Positions 25,565 to 36,493 of a stretch of DNA of 64,000 nucleotides are shown piece by piece. The stretch's first letter is position 1, and every line of letters begins with the position of its first letter. The position numbers were made by a program, and so were the translations under genes. Source of the stretch: Hyphomicrobiales bacterium (lineage in GTDB: Bacteria > Pseudomonadota > Alphaproteobacteria > Rhizobiales > Beijerinckiaceae); assembly GCA_019075905.1 (NCBI GenBank), contig JAGXAM010000006.1, forward strand, positions 79,731 through 143,730. Direction: 5' to 3'. The notes under the pieces are model-generated. The model searched no databases, was not told where the DNA came from, and saw nothing but the letters and a program-made list of their open reading frames with translations.

Positions 25565-27481
25565 TCATTCAGCGACGATGAGGCGCACGCTGGGCGGCTC
25601 GGCCGCCGCAGCCCGGCGCAGCGCCTCCTGGGCCTCGTCAACCTCGCGCTGACGGTTCCACAGCGCCGCATAAATGCCGCCGCGCTCGATCAGCGCCAGA
25701 TGCGTGCCACGCTCGGCAATCACACCCTGGTCGAGCACGATGATTTCATCGGCATTGACCACGGTCGAGAGCCGGTGGGCGATCACCAGCGTCGTGCGCC
25801 CCTTGGCGACCCGGTCGAGCGCGTCCTGAATCTCGCGCTCGGTAAAAGTGTCGAGCGCCGAGGTCGCTTCATCCAGCACCAGGATCGGCGGGCCTTTCAG
25901 CATGGTGCGGGCGATGGCCACGCGCTGCTTCTCGCCGCCCGACAATTTCAGGCCGCGCTCGCCAACCTGGGCATTGAAGCCCTGCGGCACCATCTTGATG
26001 AAGCGGTCGATCTGCGCATCGCCGGCCGCCGCCTCGATCTCCGCCTCGCTCGCCGCCCAGCGGCCATAGCGGATATTGTAGGCGATGCTGTCGTTGAACA
26101 GCACGGTATCCTGCGGCACGATACCGATGGAGGCACGCAGTGAATCCTGCGTCACCGCGCCAATATCCTGGCCGTCAATGGTGATGCGCCCGGTTTGCGG
26201 CTCATAGAAGCGAAACAGCAGCCGCGACAGCGTCGATTTGCCCGCCCCCGAAGGCCCGACAATGGCCACCGTCTTGCCCGCCGGCACCTCGAACGACACC
26301 CCGCGTAGGATCGTGCGGCCCGGCTCATAGCTGAAGACGACATTGTCGAAACGGACATTGCCGGCTGTGACCTTGAGCGGCAGCGCATGCGGGTGATCCT
26401 TGATCTCCGGCGTGCGGTCGAGCACATCGAACATCATCTCGATATCCACCATCGCCTGCTTGATCTCGCGGTAGACCATGCCCATGAAATTGAGCGGCAT
26501 CGCCAGTTGCAGCATCATGACATTGACGAGGCCGAAATCGCCGACCGTATTGCGCCCCGACCTGATGCCCATCACGCACATGGCCATGACCGCCATCAGC
26601 CCGAGCGAGAAGATGAAGGCCTGCCCGAAATTCAGCACCGCCAGCGAGGTATAGGTGCGCACGCTCATTTTCTCGAAGCGCTGCATCGAAATGTCATAGC
26701 GCGATTGTTCGCGCGCCTCGGCGCCAAAATATTTGACGGTCTCGTAATTCAGCAGGCTGTCGATCGCCTTGGTATTGGCGTCATTGTCGCTTTCATTCAT
26801 CGCCCGGCGGATACCGATGCGCCAGTTGGAGGCGACCGTGGTGAACCACATATAGGCAATGACGGTAAGGGTGACGACGGCAGCATAGCGCCAGTCGAAT
26901 TTCCAGAAGAACACACCGAGCGTCAGCGCAAATTCCACCGCCGTCGGCAGCGCGATCAGCATGGTGGTGCGCACCATGGTCTCGATGGCGGCGCGGCCAC
27001 GCTCCAGAATCCGGGTCAGCCCGCCGGTCTTGCGCTCAAGGTGAAAGCGCAGCGACAATTGATGGATATGCACGAAAACATCGAGCGCCAGATGCCGCAC
27101 CGCATTCATGGCAACAGCGGCAAACACCGCATCACGGCCCTGCTGGGTCAGGGATGTCAGGATCCGCAGCACCCCATAGACCAGCGTGAAGGCAATCGGC
27201 AGCGACAGGGCGCCCAGCAAGGTGGTGGCGGTCGTCTTGTGCAGCCCTTCGGCCACCAGCGCGTCGGTGGTCCATTTGAAGGCGAAGGGCACGCCGGCAT
27301 TGATAAACTTGCTGGCGATCATGAAGGCCATGGCCGCCACCACGCGCCAGCGCAGGTCGGCCCGGTCCCGCGGCCAGATATAGGGCCAAAGGTTGCTGAA
27401 CGTCTCCTTCAGCGTGGATTCACGACGTGGCGCGGCCGGACCCTTGGCCACGCCGTCATTGACAGCGGCAGTTTGCGACAT
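25565..27481 (-). CDS. Atm1-type ABC exporter (permease fused to ATPase)
   Basis: This half-transporter of the Atm1/ABCB7 group exports glutathione-linked persulfides, metals or related species and supports iron-sulfur and heavy-metal handling. The transmembrane domain covers about residues 44-345 with six helices. It contains the Atm1 hallmark LLNYETVKYFGAE (about 243-255). The nucleotide-binding domain has Walker A GPSGAGKST (409-417), signature LSGGEKQ (513-519) and Walker B ILVLDE (533-538). Its 638 residues match the bacterial homologue from Novosphingobium in size. The monothiol glutaredoxin at 32790 is a plausible functional partner though not adjacent. Confidence 0.93.
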   Translation of the reverse strand: MSQTAAVNDGVAKGPAAPRRESTLKETFSNLWPYIWPRDRADLRWRVVAAMAFMIASKFINAGVPFAFKWTTDALVAEGLHKTTATTLLGALSLPIAFTLVYGVLRILTSLTQQGRDAVFAAVAMNAVRHLALDVFVHIHQLSLRFHLERKTGGLTRILERGRAAIETMVRTTMLIALPTAVEFALTLGVFFWKFDWRYAAVVTLTVIAYMWFTTVASNWRIGIRRAMNESDNDANTKAIDSLLNYETVKYFGAEAREQSRYDISMQRFEKMSVRTYTSLAVLNFGQAFIFSLGLMAVMAMCVMGIRSGRNTVGDFGLVNVMMLQLAMPLNFMGMVYREIKQAMVDIEMMFDVLDRTPEIKDHPHALPLKVTAGNVRFDNVVFSYEPGRTILRGVSFEVPAGKTVAIVGPSGAGKSTLSRLLFRFYEPQTGRITIDGQDIGAVTQDSLRASIGIVPQDTVLFNDSIAYNIRYGRWAASEAEIEAAAGDAQIDRFIKMVPQGFNAQVGERGLKLSGGEKQRVAIARTMLKGPPILVLDEATSALDTFTEREIQDALDRVAKGRTTLVIAHRLSTVVNADEIIVLDQGVIAERGTHLALIERGGIYAALWNRQREVDEAQEALRRAAAAEPPSVRLIVAE

Positions 27482-27567
27482 GAAAAACGGGCTTCCTGGA
27501 CGAGCGGCCTGACGAAACTATGCACCCCATATAGAACGCCCGGCGGCGAAACGCATCACGCGCTGTA

Positions 27568-27595
27568 ACGCAAGCCCTGCTAACGGGGCTTGCGT
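27568..27595 (-). terminator. hairpin downstream of the LysM gene
   Basis: ACGCAAGCCC pairs perfectly with GGGCTTGCGT over 10 base pairs around an 8-base loop. It lies 25 bases past the LysM gene on the minus strand and before the Atm1 exporter gene. The T-run after it is weak. Confidence 0.55.
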
Positions 27596-27619
27596 CCGTG
27601 CAAACGCGGTCACTTGTTG

Positions 27620-28738
27620 TCAGCCCGGCTTTTTGGGCACCACCAGAACCTGGCCCGGGAAGATCAGCCGGGGGTTGCGGATCTGCTTGGCATTTGCCTT
27701 GTAAATTTCCGTATAGCGGATGCCGCGACCATAAATCGTGCGGCTGATGCGCCACAGGCTGTCACCATGCACCACGGTTGCAGTCTGGATCGAGGCAACT
27801 ACCACATCCGCCTTGGCTGCGGATGCTGCCGGCGCGGCCTTGGCTGCAGGTGCCGGTGTGGCGGCAGGCGGCGCGGCTGCAGCCACGGCCACCACAGGCG
27901 GCGCCGGCGCCACGAACGGCACGGCCACCCGGGCGACGACCTGCGCCGAGCCATTGCCGATCTCGTCGGCGCGAACCGCAAACGAGCCCTTCGGCACGCC
28001 GTCCTTGATCGTCACCGACCAATGGCTGTCGGCCCCGGCCTTGGCGGCGGCGACGAAGGAATTGTTGAGATAAAGATTGATCGCCGCTGACGGCGGCGCC
28101 TTGCCGGCCACCAGAAAGGCGCCATCCTTCTCGACATCGATCGAGTTGATCGCCAGCGCTGTCGCCTGCTCTTGCGGCGATGGCGTCGGCGGATTCAGCA
28201 ATTTCGTCGGCTTGCCGGGCGTCGCCAGCGCCACCATCGTGCCGCCCTGGGCCTTGGGTGCCACCGCCACTACCACCGTCTGGCTGGAAGCCACAGCACC
28301 CGCGGCACCTGTCGCCGCGCTGAGCGCCAGCACATGCGAGCCTTGCGGCAAGGCCTTGGGCAGCATCACGAACTGACCATTGGCATCAGCCTTGACGCTG
28401 GCGAGCTTCTTGCCATTGTCGATCAGCGTCACATCCGCCCCCGGCGCGGCGCGCCCGGCAACCACCGCATCGCCTGAAGGCTCGACCCGGACTATATCGA
28501 ATTTCGGCGCATCCATCGCCGGTTGCGCGGCCTCGGCCGGTGCGGCGGGCTTGGCCACAGGCGCGGGCGCGGGTGCAGGCTGCGGCCTCGCGACCGGCGC
28601 CAGCGCCGCGACATGTTGCGGCGCTGGCGCCGCCAGATGGCTTTGGTGCACGGCATAGATGCCCGCACCCACGGCAACCACCGCCACGCCCGACAGCGGC
28701 GCGACGAACGGATTTTTCACAAAGCTCCAGGCTGCCAT
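27620..28738 (-). CDS. membrane-anchored LysM-domain protein, Ala/Pro-rich
   Basis: This roughly 372-residue protein has an N-terminal transmembrane anchor (VAPLSGVAVVAVGAGIYAV), a long Ala/Pro-rich linker (about 30-80), and repeated Ig-like segments (FDIVRVEPSGDAVVAGRAAPGADVTLI; a similar unit later with FLVAGKAPPSAAINLYL). It ends in a single LysM domain, VVHGDSLWRISRTIYGRGIRYTEIYKANAKQIRNPRLIFPGQVLVVP. It probably binds peptidoglycan from the inner membrane. The start at 28738 is preferred because AAGGG lies 9 bases upstream. An ATG at 28747 is possible but has no room for a ribosome-binding site. Function beyond cell-wall binding is unknown. Confidence 0.85.
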   Translation of the reverse strand: MAAWSFVKNPFVAPLSGVAVVAVGAGIYAVHQSHLAAPAPQHVAALAPVARPQPAPAPAPVAKPAAPAEAAQPAMDAPKFDIVRVEPSGDAVVAGRAAPGADVTLIDNGKKLASVKADANGQFVMLPKALPQGSHVLALSAATGAAGAVASSQTVVVAVAPKAQGGTMVALATPGKPTKLLNPPTPSPQEQATALAINSIDVEKDGAFLVAGKAPPSAAINLYLNNSFVAAAKAGADSHWSVTIKDGVPKGSFAVRADEIGNGSAQVVARVAVPFVAPAPPVVAVAAAAPPAATPAPAAKAAPAASAAKADVVVASIQTATVVHGDSLWRISRTIYGRGIRYTEIYKANAKQIRNPRLIFPGQVLVVPKKPG

Positions 28739-28892
28739 CGATTTCATCCCTTATTTCAGCTATGATAGCCCTATTTCTAAGGTTTTGCCAGAAGTCTCAA
28801 AACGGAATGCAACACCGTGACGCAGCTGCAAAGGGTTCCATCATGCGCCATCAGTGCTTGTCGTTCGCGCGCCAATCCGGCACATTGCCCGC

Positions 28893-29468
28893 ATGACCAC
28901 GCAGCTTGATTCTCTGCTGGGTTCCGTCTGCGTTTATTGCGGCTCGGCGCCCGGCCATGACCCGCGCTTCAGCACTGAAGCGGCCATGCTCGGCGCAGCC
29001 CTCGCGAATGCGCGCATCGGCCTCGTCTATGGCGGCGGCAACAGCGGCCTGATGGGCGAGGTGGCACGCGCTGTGCTCGACCATGGCGGCCATGTCACCG
29101 GCATCATCCCCAGCTTTCTCAAAAGCCGCGAATTGATGCTCGATGGCGCGCAGGAAATGCATGTGGTCGAGGATATGCACACCCGCAAGCGCCTGATGTT
29201 CGAGCGTTCGGAGGCTTTTGTGGCGCTGCCCGGCGGCATCGGCACGCTGGAGGAATTGTTCGAGCAAATGACCTGGGTGCAGCTTGAACAGCATGCCAAG
29301 CCGGTGATTATCGCCAATCTGCACAGATTCTGGGATCCCCTGCTGCAATTGATCGCCCATGTGCAGGTCTCCGGCTTCGTGCGCCCCGGCCTCGCCCCTC
29401 ATTTTGAAGTGGTCGAGGACGTGCACCGGATTGTCCCGCTGGTAAAATCGCGTTGCCCGGCGCTGTAG
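28893..29468 (+). CDS. LOG-family protein (TIGR00730, nucleotide phosphoribohydrolase)
   Basis: LOG-fold hydrolases cleave AMP or cytokinin riboside monophosphates to free base and ribose 5-phosphate. Motifs: SVCVYCGSAPG at the N-terminus, GLVYGGGNSGLMGEVARAVLDHGG, the catalytic MHTRKRLMFERSEAFVALPGGIGTLEELFE (containing PGGxGTxxE). Length is 191 residues from the ATG at 28893. Many bacterial members are generic AMP nucleosidase-like enzymes, so a cytokinin role is only one possibility. It lies 19 bases before nadE on the same strand, suggesting an NAD/nucleotide salvage grouping. Confidence 0.9.
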   Translation: MTTQLDSLLGSVCVYCGSAPGHDPRFSTEAAMLGAALANARIGLVYGGGNSGLMGEVARAVLDHGGHVTGIIPSFLKSRELMLDGAQEMHVVEDMHTRKRLMFERSEAFVALPGGIGTLEELFEQMTWVQLEQHAKPVIIANLHRFWDPLLQLIAHVQVSGFVRPGLAPHFEVVEDVHRIVPLVKSRCPAL

Positions 29469-29487
29469 CCAAGGCTAAGTGAGGCCT

Positions 29488-31224
29488 ATGCCAGAGCTCA
29501 TCACGCAAAGATTTACCCTCGCCCTTGCGCAGGTCAACAGCACGGTCGGCGATATTGCCGGCAATGTCGCCCGTGTGCGCGCCGCCCGCGCTGCCGCCGG
29601 CAAGGTTGATCTCGTGATGTTTTCCGAATTGTTTCTTTCCGGTTATCCACCAGAGGATCTGGTGCTGAAACCCGCCTTCATCGAGGCTTGCGCGGCAGCG
29701 GCGGCCGAGCTTGCCGCCGACACGGCCGATGGCGGCCCGGCCCTGCTGGTCGGCCTGCCGGTGCAGGCCGATGGTCATATTCACAATGCCATAGCCCTGC
29801 TCGACAACGGCCGCATCGAGGCTTTGCGCTTCAAGCATGATCTGCCCAATTACGGCGTGTTCGATGAAAAGCGCGTGTTTGCGCCCGGCCCGCTGCCGGG
29901 GCCGATCATGTTTCGCGGCCTGCGCATCGGCGTGCCGATCTGCGAGGATATCTGGGGCCCCGATCCGGTGGAATGCATCGCCGAGACCGGCGGCGAAATC
30001 CTGCTGGTCGCCAATGGCTCGCCCTATCACACCGCCAAGAATGACCAGCGCCTCAATGTCGCCGTGGCGCGGGTGAAAGAGAGCGGCCTGCCGCTGGTCT
30101 ATCTCAACCAGATCGGCGGCCAGGACGAACTCGTGTTTGATGGCGGCTCCTTCGCCCTGCAGGGCGATGGCTCTCTGGCGGCACAAATGCCGAATTTTCA
30201 GGAGCAGGTCGGCATCACCACCTGGCAACGCAGCGCTGAGGGCTGGCGCTGCATCGAGGCACCGCGCGCCGTGCCGCTCGATGGCGATGAGGCCGATTAT
30301 GCCGCCTGTGTGCTCGGCTTGCGCGATTATGTCGAGAAAAACCGCTTTCCCGGCGTCGTGCTAGGCCTTTCGGGCGGCATTGATTCCGCGCTTTGCGCTG
30401 CCATGGCAGTCGATGCGCTGGGCCCCGCCCGGGTTCATGCCATCATGCTGCCGTTCCGCTTCACCGCGCAATCCTCGCTAGATGATGCCGCCGCCTGCGC
30501 CAAGGCCCTCGGCATCCGCTATGATGTCCTGCCGATTGCCGCTGCTGTCGCCGGGCTGGAACAGGTGCTGGAACCCTTGTTCAGCGGCACAATGCGCGGC
30601 ATCACCGAGGAGAACCTGCAAAGCCGCGCCCGTGGCACCCTGCTGATGTCGCTTTCCAACAAATTCGGCGCCATGGTGCTGACCACCGGCAACAAGTCGG
30701 AAATGTCGGTCGGCTACGCGACGCTCTATGGCGACATGAACGGCGGTTTCAACCCGCTGAAAGACCTCTATAAAATGCAGGTGTTCGCGCTGTCGCGGCT
30801 GCGCAACCACTGGCGGCCGCAAGGCGGGCTCGGCCCAGTCGGCACGGTGATCCCGGCCAGCATCATCGACAAGCCGCCCTCGGCCGAATTGCGCGAGAAC
30901 CAGACCGATCAGGACAGCCTGCCACCCTATGAGGTGCTCGACGCCATCCTGACATGCCTGGTCGAACAGGAAATGCGCGTCGCCGATATTGTCGCGCAGG
31001 GCCATGATCGCGACACCGTGCGCAAGATCGAACGCCTGCTCTATCTGGCCGAATACAAGCGCCGCCAGTCAGCGCCCGGCGTCAAGATTTCGACCCGCAA
31101 CTTCGGGCGCGACCGGCGCTATCCGATCAGTAACGGCTTTCGCGATGCCGGCACCATCCGTGACGCTGCTGCCATCGCCATGCCGAAGGTTCTGGCGCCG
31201 ACGGCCGGGGGCGACAACCAGTAG
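29488..31224 (+). CDS. nadE: glutamine-dependent NAD+ synthetase
   Basis: NadE amidates nicotinate adenine dinucleotide to NAD+ in the final biosynthetic step. The N-terminal nitrilase (glutaminase) domain shows its Glu-Lys-Cys triad in FSELFLSGYPPEDLV, KHDLPNYGVFDEKRVF and GVPICEDIWGP. The C-terminal ATP-pyrophosphatase domain has LGLSGGIDSALCAAMAVDALG, TTGNKSEMSVGY and DLYKMQVFALSR. The 578-residue size and two-domain build match the glutamine-dependent type. The ATG at 29488 is preferred over a GTG nine bases before. It converges on the aspartase gene. Confidence 0.96.
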   Translation: MPELITQRFTLALAQVNSTVGDIAGNVARVRAARAAAGKVDLVMFSELFLSGYPPEDLVLKPAFIEACAAAAAELAADTADGGPALLVGLPVQADGHIHNAIALLDNGRIEALRFKHDLPNYGVFDEKRVFAPGPLPGPIMFRGLRIGVPICEDIWGPDPVECIAETGGEILLVANGSPYHTAKNDQRLNVAVARVKESGLPLVYLNQIGGQDELVFDGGSFALQGDGSLAAQMPNFQEQVGITTWQRSAEGWRCIEAPRAVPLDGDEADYAACVLGLRDYVEKNRFPGVVLGLSGGIDSALCAAMAVDALGPARVHAIMLPFRFTAQSSLDDAAACAKALGIRYDVLPIAAAVAGLEQVLEPLFSGTMRGITEENLQSRARGTLLMSLSNKFGAMVLTTGNKSEMSVGYATLYGDMNGGFNPLKDLYKMQVFALSRLRNHWRPQGGLGPVGTVIPASIIDKPPSAELRENQTDQDSLPPYEVLDAILTCLVEQEMRVADIVAQGHDRDTVRKIERLLYLAEYKRRQSAPGVKISTRNFGRDRRYPISNGFRDAGTIRDAAAIAMPKVLAPTAGGDNQ

Positions 31225-31236
31225 CGCCGCCGGTCG

Positions 31237-32613
<1,377 letters not shown>

Positions 32614-32723
32614 GGCCTTGTCCTTTCCCTGAATGATTGTCTACGCCTCATTGCTGATGAGTTTGCGCCGAAACCTGCCGCAGGTGAAGCACAAACCATC
32701 GGTATAACGTCTGGCAATCGCCC

Positions 32724-32740
32724 GATATAATCGCTATATC
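32724..32740 (+). promoter_or_regulatory. grxD promoter -10 inside a palindrome
   Basis: A perfect TATAAT hexamer (32726-32731) sits within the inverted repeat GATATA-ATCGC-TATATC, about 60 bases before the grxD start in the divergent aspA-grxD spacer. The arrangement suits a repressor covering the -10 element. No clear -35 is visible. Confidence 0.35.
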
Positions 32741-32789
32741 AGCACCAACGCATGCCGCTCGTGGCAGGCCCTTTCAGGAGAATGCGTCA

Positions 32790-33137
32790 ATGACCGCAGC
32801 TACCACACCCCAAGCCAGCTCCACCCATGACCGTATTGCTGCGGCAGTCGCCTCGCAGGATGTCGTCGTCTTCATGAAGGGAACGCCGCAGTTCCCGATG
32901 TGCGGCTTCTCTGGCCAGGTCGTGCAAATTCTCGATCACCTCGGCGTGCCCTTCAAGGGCATCAACGTGCTCGATGATGGCGATATCCGCCAGGGCATCA
33001 AGGATTTCACCAACTGGCCGACCATCCCGCAGATTTTCATCAAGGGTGAATTCATCGGCGGCTGCGACATCCTGCGGGAAATGTTCCAGTCGGGCGAACT
33101 TGCCAGCACCTTGGCCGAAAAGGGCATTGCCGCCTGA
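32790..33137 (+). CDS. grxD: monothiol glutaredoxin, Grx4/GrxD type
   Basis: This CGFS-type glutaredoxin binds and transfers [2Fe-2S] clusters and takes part in iron regulation. The thioredoxin fold has [21 protein letters not shown] with the active-site CGFS (about residues 38-41), followed by [25 protein letters not shown] containing the glutathione-binding TIPQ and GGCD. Length is 115 residues with an AGGAG ribosome-binding site upstream of the ATG. In many relatives it sits next to bolA, which is absent here. The gene appears monocistronic. Confidence 0.95.
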   Translation: MTAATTPQASSTHDRIAAAVASQDVVVFMKGTPQFPMCGFSGQVVQILDHLGVPFKGINVLDDGDIRQGIKDFTNWPTIPQIFIKGEFIGGCDILREMFQSGELASTLAEKGIAA

Positions 33138-33194
33138 AGAACAATCTGGGCATAGTGCCTGCACCTTGCAAGGTTCGGGCGGTTTTTGCGAATA

Positions 33195-33217
33195 CCGTTC
33201 AGCATCAGGCTGAACGG
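33195..33217. repeat. perfect 9-bp inverted repeat between grxD and phaA
   Basis: CCGTTCAGC and GCTGAACGG form a perfect stem around a 5-base ATCAG loop, 58 bases after grxD and 70 bases before phaA. It is followed by no T-run, so it may be an operator or a rho-dependent pause instead of an intrinsic terminator. Confidence 0.6.
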
Positions 33218-33287
33218 GTCTGCCGTGACATCATCAACCTGCACGAAACGCCGCGCGCCTCGCGTGCCAACAAACGGGAGTTATACT

Positions 33288-34466
33288 ATGCCTGCAAGTG
33301 AAATCGTCATCGTCAGCGCGGCACGCACGCCGGTTGGTTCGTTCAACGGCGCCTTTGGCTCGACCCCGGCACATGTGCTCGGCGCGGCCGCCATCACGGC
33401 CGCCCTCGCCCGCGCACGGGTTGAGGCCGGTGAGGTCGATGAAGTCATTCTTGGCCAGGTGCTGGCCGCCGGCGAGGGCCAGAATCCGGCCCGCCAGGCC
33501 GCGATGAAGGCCGGCATCCCCCAGGAAAAGACCGCCTTCAACCTCAACCAGCTTTGCGGCTCCGGCCTGCGCGCCGTGGCGCTCGGCATGCAGCAGATCG
33601 CCAATGGCGATGCCAGCGTCATCGTCGCCGGTGGCCAGGAGAGCATGTCAATGGCGCCGCACGCCGCCTATATGCGCGCTGGCACCAAAATGGGCGATTT
33701 CAAGCTCATAGACACCATGCTGAAAGACGGCCTGTTTGACGCCTTCCACGGTTATCACATGGGTACGACGGCCGAGAATGTCGCCGCCAAATGGCAGATC
33801 AGCCGCGACGCGCAGGATCACTTCGCCCTCGGCTCGCAGAACAAGGCCGAAGCAGCACAAAAGGCCGGCCGCTTCAAGGACGAGATCACGCCCTTCACCA
33901 TCTCGACCCGCAAGGGCGATATTGTCGTCGAGCATGACGAATATATCCGCGCCGGCACGACGCTCGATGCCTTGGCCAAGCTGAAGCCCGCCTTCTCCAA
34001 GGAAGGCACCGTCACGGCCGGCAATGCCTCCGGCATCAATGACGGCGCTGCCGCGCTCGTGCTGATGACCGCAGCCGAAGCCGCGAGGCGTGGCCTGACG
34101 CCGCTGGCACGCATCGCTTCATGGGCAACCGCCGGTGTGGACCCGGCAATCATGGGTTCTGGCCCGATCCCGGCCTCGCGCAAGGCGCTCGAGCGCGCCG
34201 GATGGAAGGTCAAGGACCTCGAACTGGTTGAAGCTAACGAGGCCTTTGCCGCGCAGGCTCTGGCCGTCAACAAGGACATGGGCTGGGATCCGGCCATCGT
34301 CAATGTCAATGGCGGCGCGATTGCCATTGGTCACCCGATCGGTGCCTCGGGCGCGCGCGTTCTCACCGGCCTGCTTTATGAAATGCAGCGTCGTGGTGCC
34401 AGCAAGGGCCTTGCGACCCTGTGCATCGGCGGCGGCATGGGCATTGCCATGACGCTTGAACGCTGA
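33288..34466 (+). CDS. phaA: acetyl-CoA acetyltransferase (beta-ketothiolase)
   Basis: This thiolase condenses two acetyl-CoA to acetoacetyl-CoA, the first step of polyhydroxybutyrate synthesis. Catalytic residues are Cys90 ([14 protein letters not shown]), His349 ([14 protein letters not shown]) and Cys379 (LCIGGGMG). Length is 392, standard for the type II biosynthetic class. The ATG at 33288 follows a CGGGAG ribosome-binding site. phaB comes 82 bases later on the same strand, so the pair forms a PHB locus. The polymerase phaC is not in this window. The enzyme could also feed other acetoacetyl-CoA pathways. Confidence 0.95.
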   Translation: MPASEIVIVSAARTPVGSFNGAFGSTPAHVLGAAAITAALARARVEAGEVDEVILGQVLAAGEGQNPARQAAMKAGIPQEKTAFNLNQLCGSGLRAVALGMQQIANGDASVIVAGGQESMSMAPHAAYMRAGTKMGDFKLIDTMLKDGLFDAFHGYHMGTTAENVAAKWQISRDAQDHFALGSQNKAEAAQKAGRFKDEITPFTISTRKGDIVVEHDEYIRAGTTLDALAKLKPAFSKEGTVTAGNASGINDGAAALVLMTAAEAARRGLTPLARIASWATAGVDPAIMGSGPIPASRKALERAGWKVKDLELVEANEAFAAQALAVNKDMGWDPAIVNVNGGAIAIGHPIGASGARVLTGLLYEMQRRGASKGLATLCIGGGMGIAMTLER

Positions 34467-34548
34467 TTTGATAGGATAAAGCGTAAGGCCGCCACCAAGA
34501 GCGGCCCCGCTGGAGACAAACGCCTTTAACAAAACCGAGGAGGGAAAC

Positions 34549-35274
34549 ATGGCTCGTGTGGCAGTCGTCACGGGGGGAACACGGGGTATTGGCGCAGCAG
34601 TGGCCAAGGCCCTGAAGGCAGCGGGCTACAAGGTCGCCGCCGTCTATCATGGCAATGATGCCGCCGCCGAGGCCTTCAAGGCCGAGACCGGCATCGCCGT
34701 CTACAAGTGGGATGTCGGCAATTATGATGCCTGCGCCGCCGGCCTCGCCAAGGTCACCGCAGATCTTGGCACCATTGGCGTTCTGGTGAACAATGCCGGC
34801 ATCACCCGCGACGGCATGTTCCACAAAATGACGGCCGATCAATGGTATGGCGTCATCAACACCAACCTGAACTCGCTGTTCAACATGTGCCGCCCGGTGA
34901 TTGAGGCGATGCGCGAGGCCAATTTCGGCCGCATCATCAACATCTCCTCGATCAATGGCCAGAAGGGCCAGATGGGCCAGACCAATTATTCCGCGGCCAA
35001 GGCCGGCGACATTGGTTTCACCAAGGCGCTGGCGCAGGAAAATGCCCGCAAGGGCATCACCGTCAATGTCATCTGCCCCGGCTATATCGGCACGGAAATG
35101 GTGCGGGCGGTGCCCAAAGAGGTGCTGGAAAAGAGCATCCTGCCGCTCATTCCGGTCGGCCGCCTCGGCGAGCCGGAGGAAATCGCCCGCTGCGTGGTGT
35201 TTCTCGCCTCCGACGATGCCGGCTTCATCACCGGCTCCACCCTGTCGGCCAATGGCGGTCAATATATGGCCTGA
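34549..35274 (+). CDS. phaB: acetoacetyl-CoA reductase
   Basis: This NADPH-dependent short-chain dehydrogenase reduces acetoacetyl-CoA to (R)-3-hydroxybutyryl-CoA for polyhydroxybutyrate. It has the nucleotide-binding TGGTRGIG (8-15), NNAGITRDGMFHKM, and the catalytic Ser134, Tyr147 and Lys151 in ISSINGQKGQMGQTNYSAAKAG. That segment is nearly diagnostic for PhaB. The 241-residue length is typical. A GAGGGAAAC ribosome-binding site precedes the ATG. It follows phaA and is itself followed by GC-rich hairpins before the converging glycosyltransferase gene. Confidence 0.96.
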   Translation: MARVAVVTGGTRGIGAAVAKALKAAGYKVAAVYHGNDAAAEAFKAETGIAVYKWDVGNYDACAAGLAKVTADLGTIGVLVNNAGITRDGMFHKMTADQWYGVINTNLNSLFNMCRPVIEAMREANFGRIINISSINGQKGQMGQTNYSAAKAGDIGFTKALAQENARKGITVNVICPGYIGTEMVRAVPKEVLEKSILPLIPVGRLGEPEEIARCVVFLASDDAGFITGSTLSANGGQYMA

Positions 35275-35282
35275 GGCGGCCT

Positions 35283-35333
35283 GATCCCATCAGGGGATCG
35301 GCGAACCGGCGCGCGCGGCAATCTCGCGCGCCG
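35283..35333. terminator. two GC-rich hairpins between converging genes
   Basis: The first hairpin is GATCCC-ATCAG-GGGATC (35283-35299). The second pairs CGGCGCGCG (35307-35315) with CGCGCGCCG (35325-35333) across a 9-base loop. They sit between the ends of phaB (plus) and the glycosyltransferase gene (minus). Neither has a T-run, so they are probable structural barriers. Confidence 0.45.
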
Positions 35334-35356
35334 TTGTCACCCGCACCAAAATCAGC

Positions 35357-36493
35357 TCACGGCTGCGGATGCGGGGCATGGGCGGCGACCGCGCGCATCG
35401 CATGGCCACGCCAGACGAAATCATTGCCAAGCCAGGCATCGACCCACAGCACCGGCAGCAGCAGGTCGCGCAGCACCATGGCGGCGACGATACGCGGCGA
35501 CAGCGGCCAGCCAGCCGCCTGGCTGTGCAGGCATTCGGCCCCATACCACAGCACCGCCACCAGCAGCACCGGCGGCAGGACGGCAGCGCCGATCAGCGCC
35601 GAAGCGCTGCCCGCCAGCAGCATCGGCCACAGGCCGGTCGAGATGATTTCAGGAACGAAAAACAGCGGGAAGGTCACGCGCCGCAGCCGTGCCCAGCGCA
35701 CCTGCCGCTGCCACACCGCCAGCAAGGCCCGCGACCCCAGCGGCTGCTCGAACGGCCCGGAGACCAGCCGCACCTTCATGCCCTGGCTGTGAACCACCTT
35801 GGTGGCGGCGGCATCTTCGGCCGGCTCCGAGGCCAGCGCCTTGATCCCGCCGGCTGATTCCAGCACGCTCCGGCGCCAGCACATGGTCTTGCCCTGGGCA
35901 AAGCCGCGGCCAATGGCGTCAGCGACATATTGCCAGCGCGCCTGATAGGAATTGAGGAAAGCGCATTCGAGATCAGCGGCGCTGTTGCCGGGACGCGCGC
36001 CAATCGGGCACCCGCACACCAGCCCGGTCGAATCATCGAAGCGCGCCAGCAGGCGGCTGATATAATCCTTCGGCATCAGCACGTTGGAATCAGCCAGAAT
36101 GATCCATTCATGCGCCGCCGCTGCCCAGCCCAGCGCCACATTGTTGAGCTTGGGATTATCGCTGATTGCCTCGTCGCCGATGATCAGCCGCGATTTGACA
36201 TGGGCAAACTGCGCCATGGTGGCACGCGCCAGCGCAATCACCGGATCATAAGGCTGGGCCACACACAAAATGACCTCATAATCGGGATAATCCAGCGTGA
36301 AGGTCGAGGCCAGCGTCTCGGCCTCATAGGCCTCGACACCGCACAGCGGGCGGACGATCGAGACGGGCGGATGCGGGCTTGAGGCCGTCAGCACGCCGGG
36401 CCTTGTGGTTCGACGCCACGCCAGCGCGACGCTGACGATCTGGGCGCCCGTCAGCACGACTGCCAGCGCCACCACTATCCAAAACAGGGTCAT
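35357..36493 (-). CDS. GT21-type glycosyltransferase (HpnI / ceramide glucosyltransferase-like)
   Basis: This membrane glycosyltransferase transfers a sugar to a lipid acceptor. It has an N-terminal transmembrane helix ([23 protein letters not shown]). The catalytic domain shows [11 protein letters not shown], the ADSNVLM metal site, the [14 protein letters not shown] acceptor loop and the closing [11 protein letters not shown] (Q/RxxRW) motif of family GT21. C-terminal hydrophobic helices follow (about 270-345). In hopanoid producers HpnI glycosylates bacteriohopanetetrol, while related enzymes in Agrobacterium make glucosyl- or galactosylceramide. No hopanoid or sphingolipid genes are nearby to decide between these. 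Length is 378 residues. Confidence 0.85.
   Translation of the reverse strand: MTLFWIVVALAVVLTGAQIVSVALAWRRTTRPGVLTASSPHPPVSIVRPLCGVEAYEAETLASTFTLDYPDYEVILCVAQPYDPVIALARATMAQFAHVKSRLIIGDEAISDNPKLNNVALGWAAAAHEWIILADSNVLMPKDYISRLLARFDDSTGLVCGCPIGARPGNSAADLECAFLNSYQARWQYVADAIGRGFAQGKTMCWRRSVLESAGGIKALASEPAEDAAATKVVHSQGMKVRLVSGPFEQPLGSRALLAVWQRQVRWARLRRVTFPLFFVPEIISTGLWPMLLAGSASALIGAAVLPPVLLVAVLWYGAECLHSQAAGWPLSPRIVAAMVLRDLLLPVLWVDAWLGNDFVWRGHAMRAVAAHAPHPQP

Noticed and set aside
26387..27568. A plus-strand 393-codon frame antisense to the Atm1 exporter.
   Set aside because: His/Gln/Arg-rich translation without motifs, directly opposite a gene with all ABC exporter signatures.
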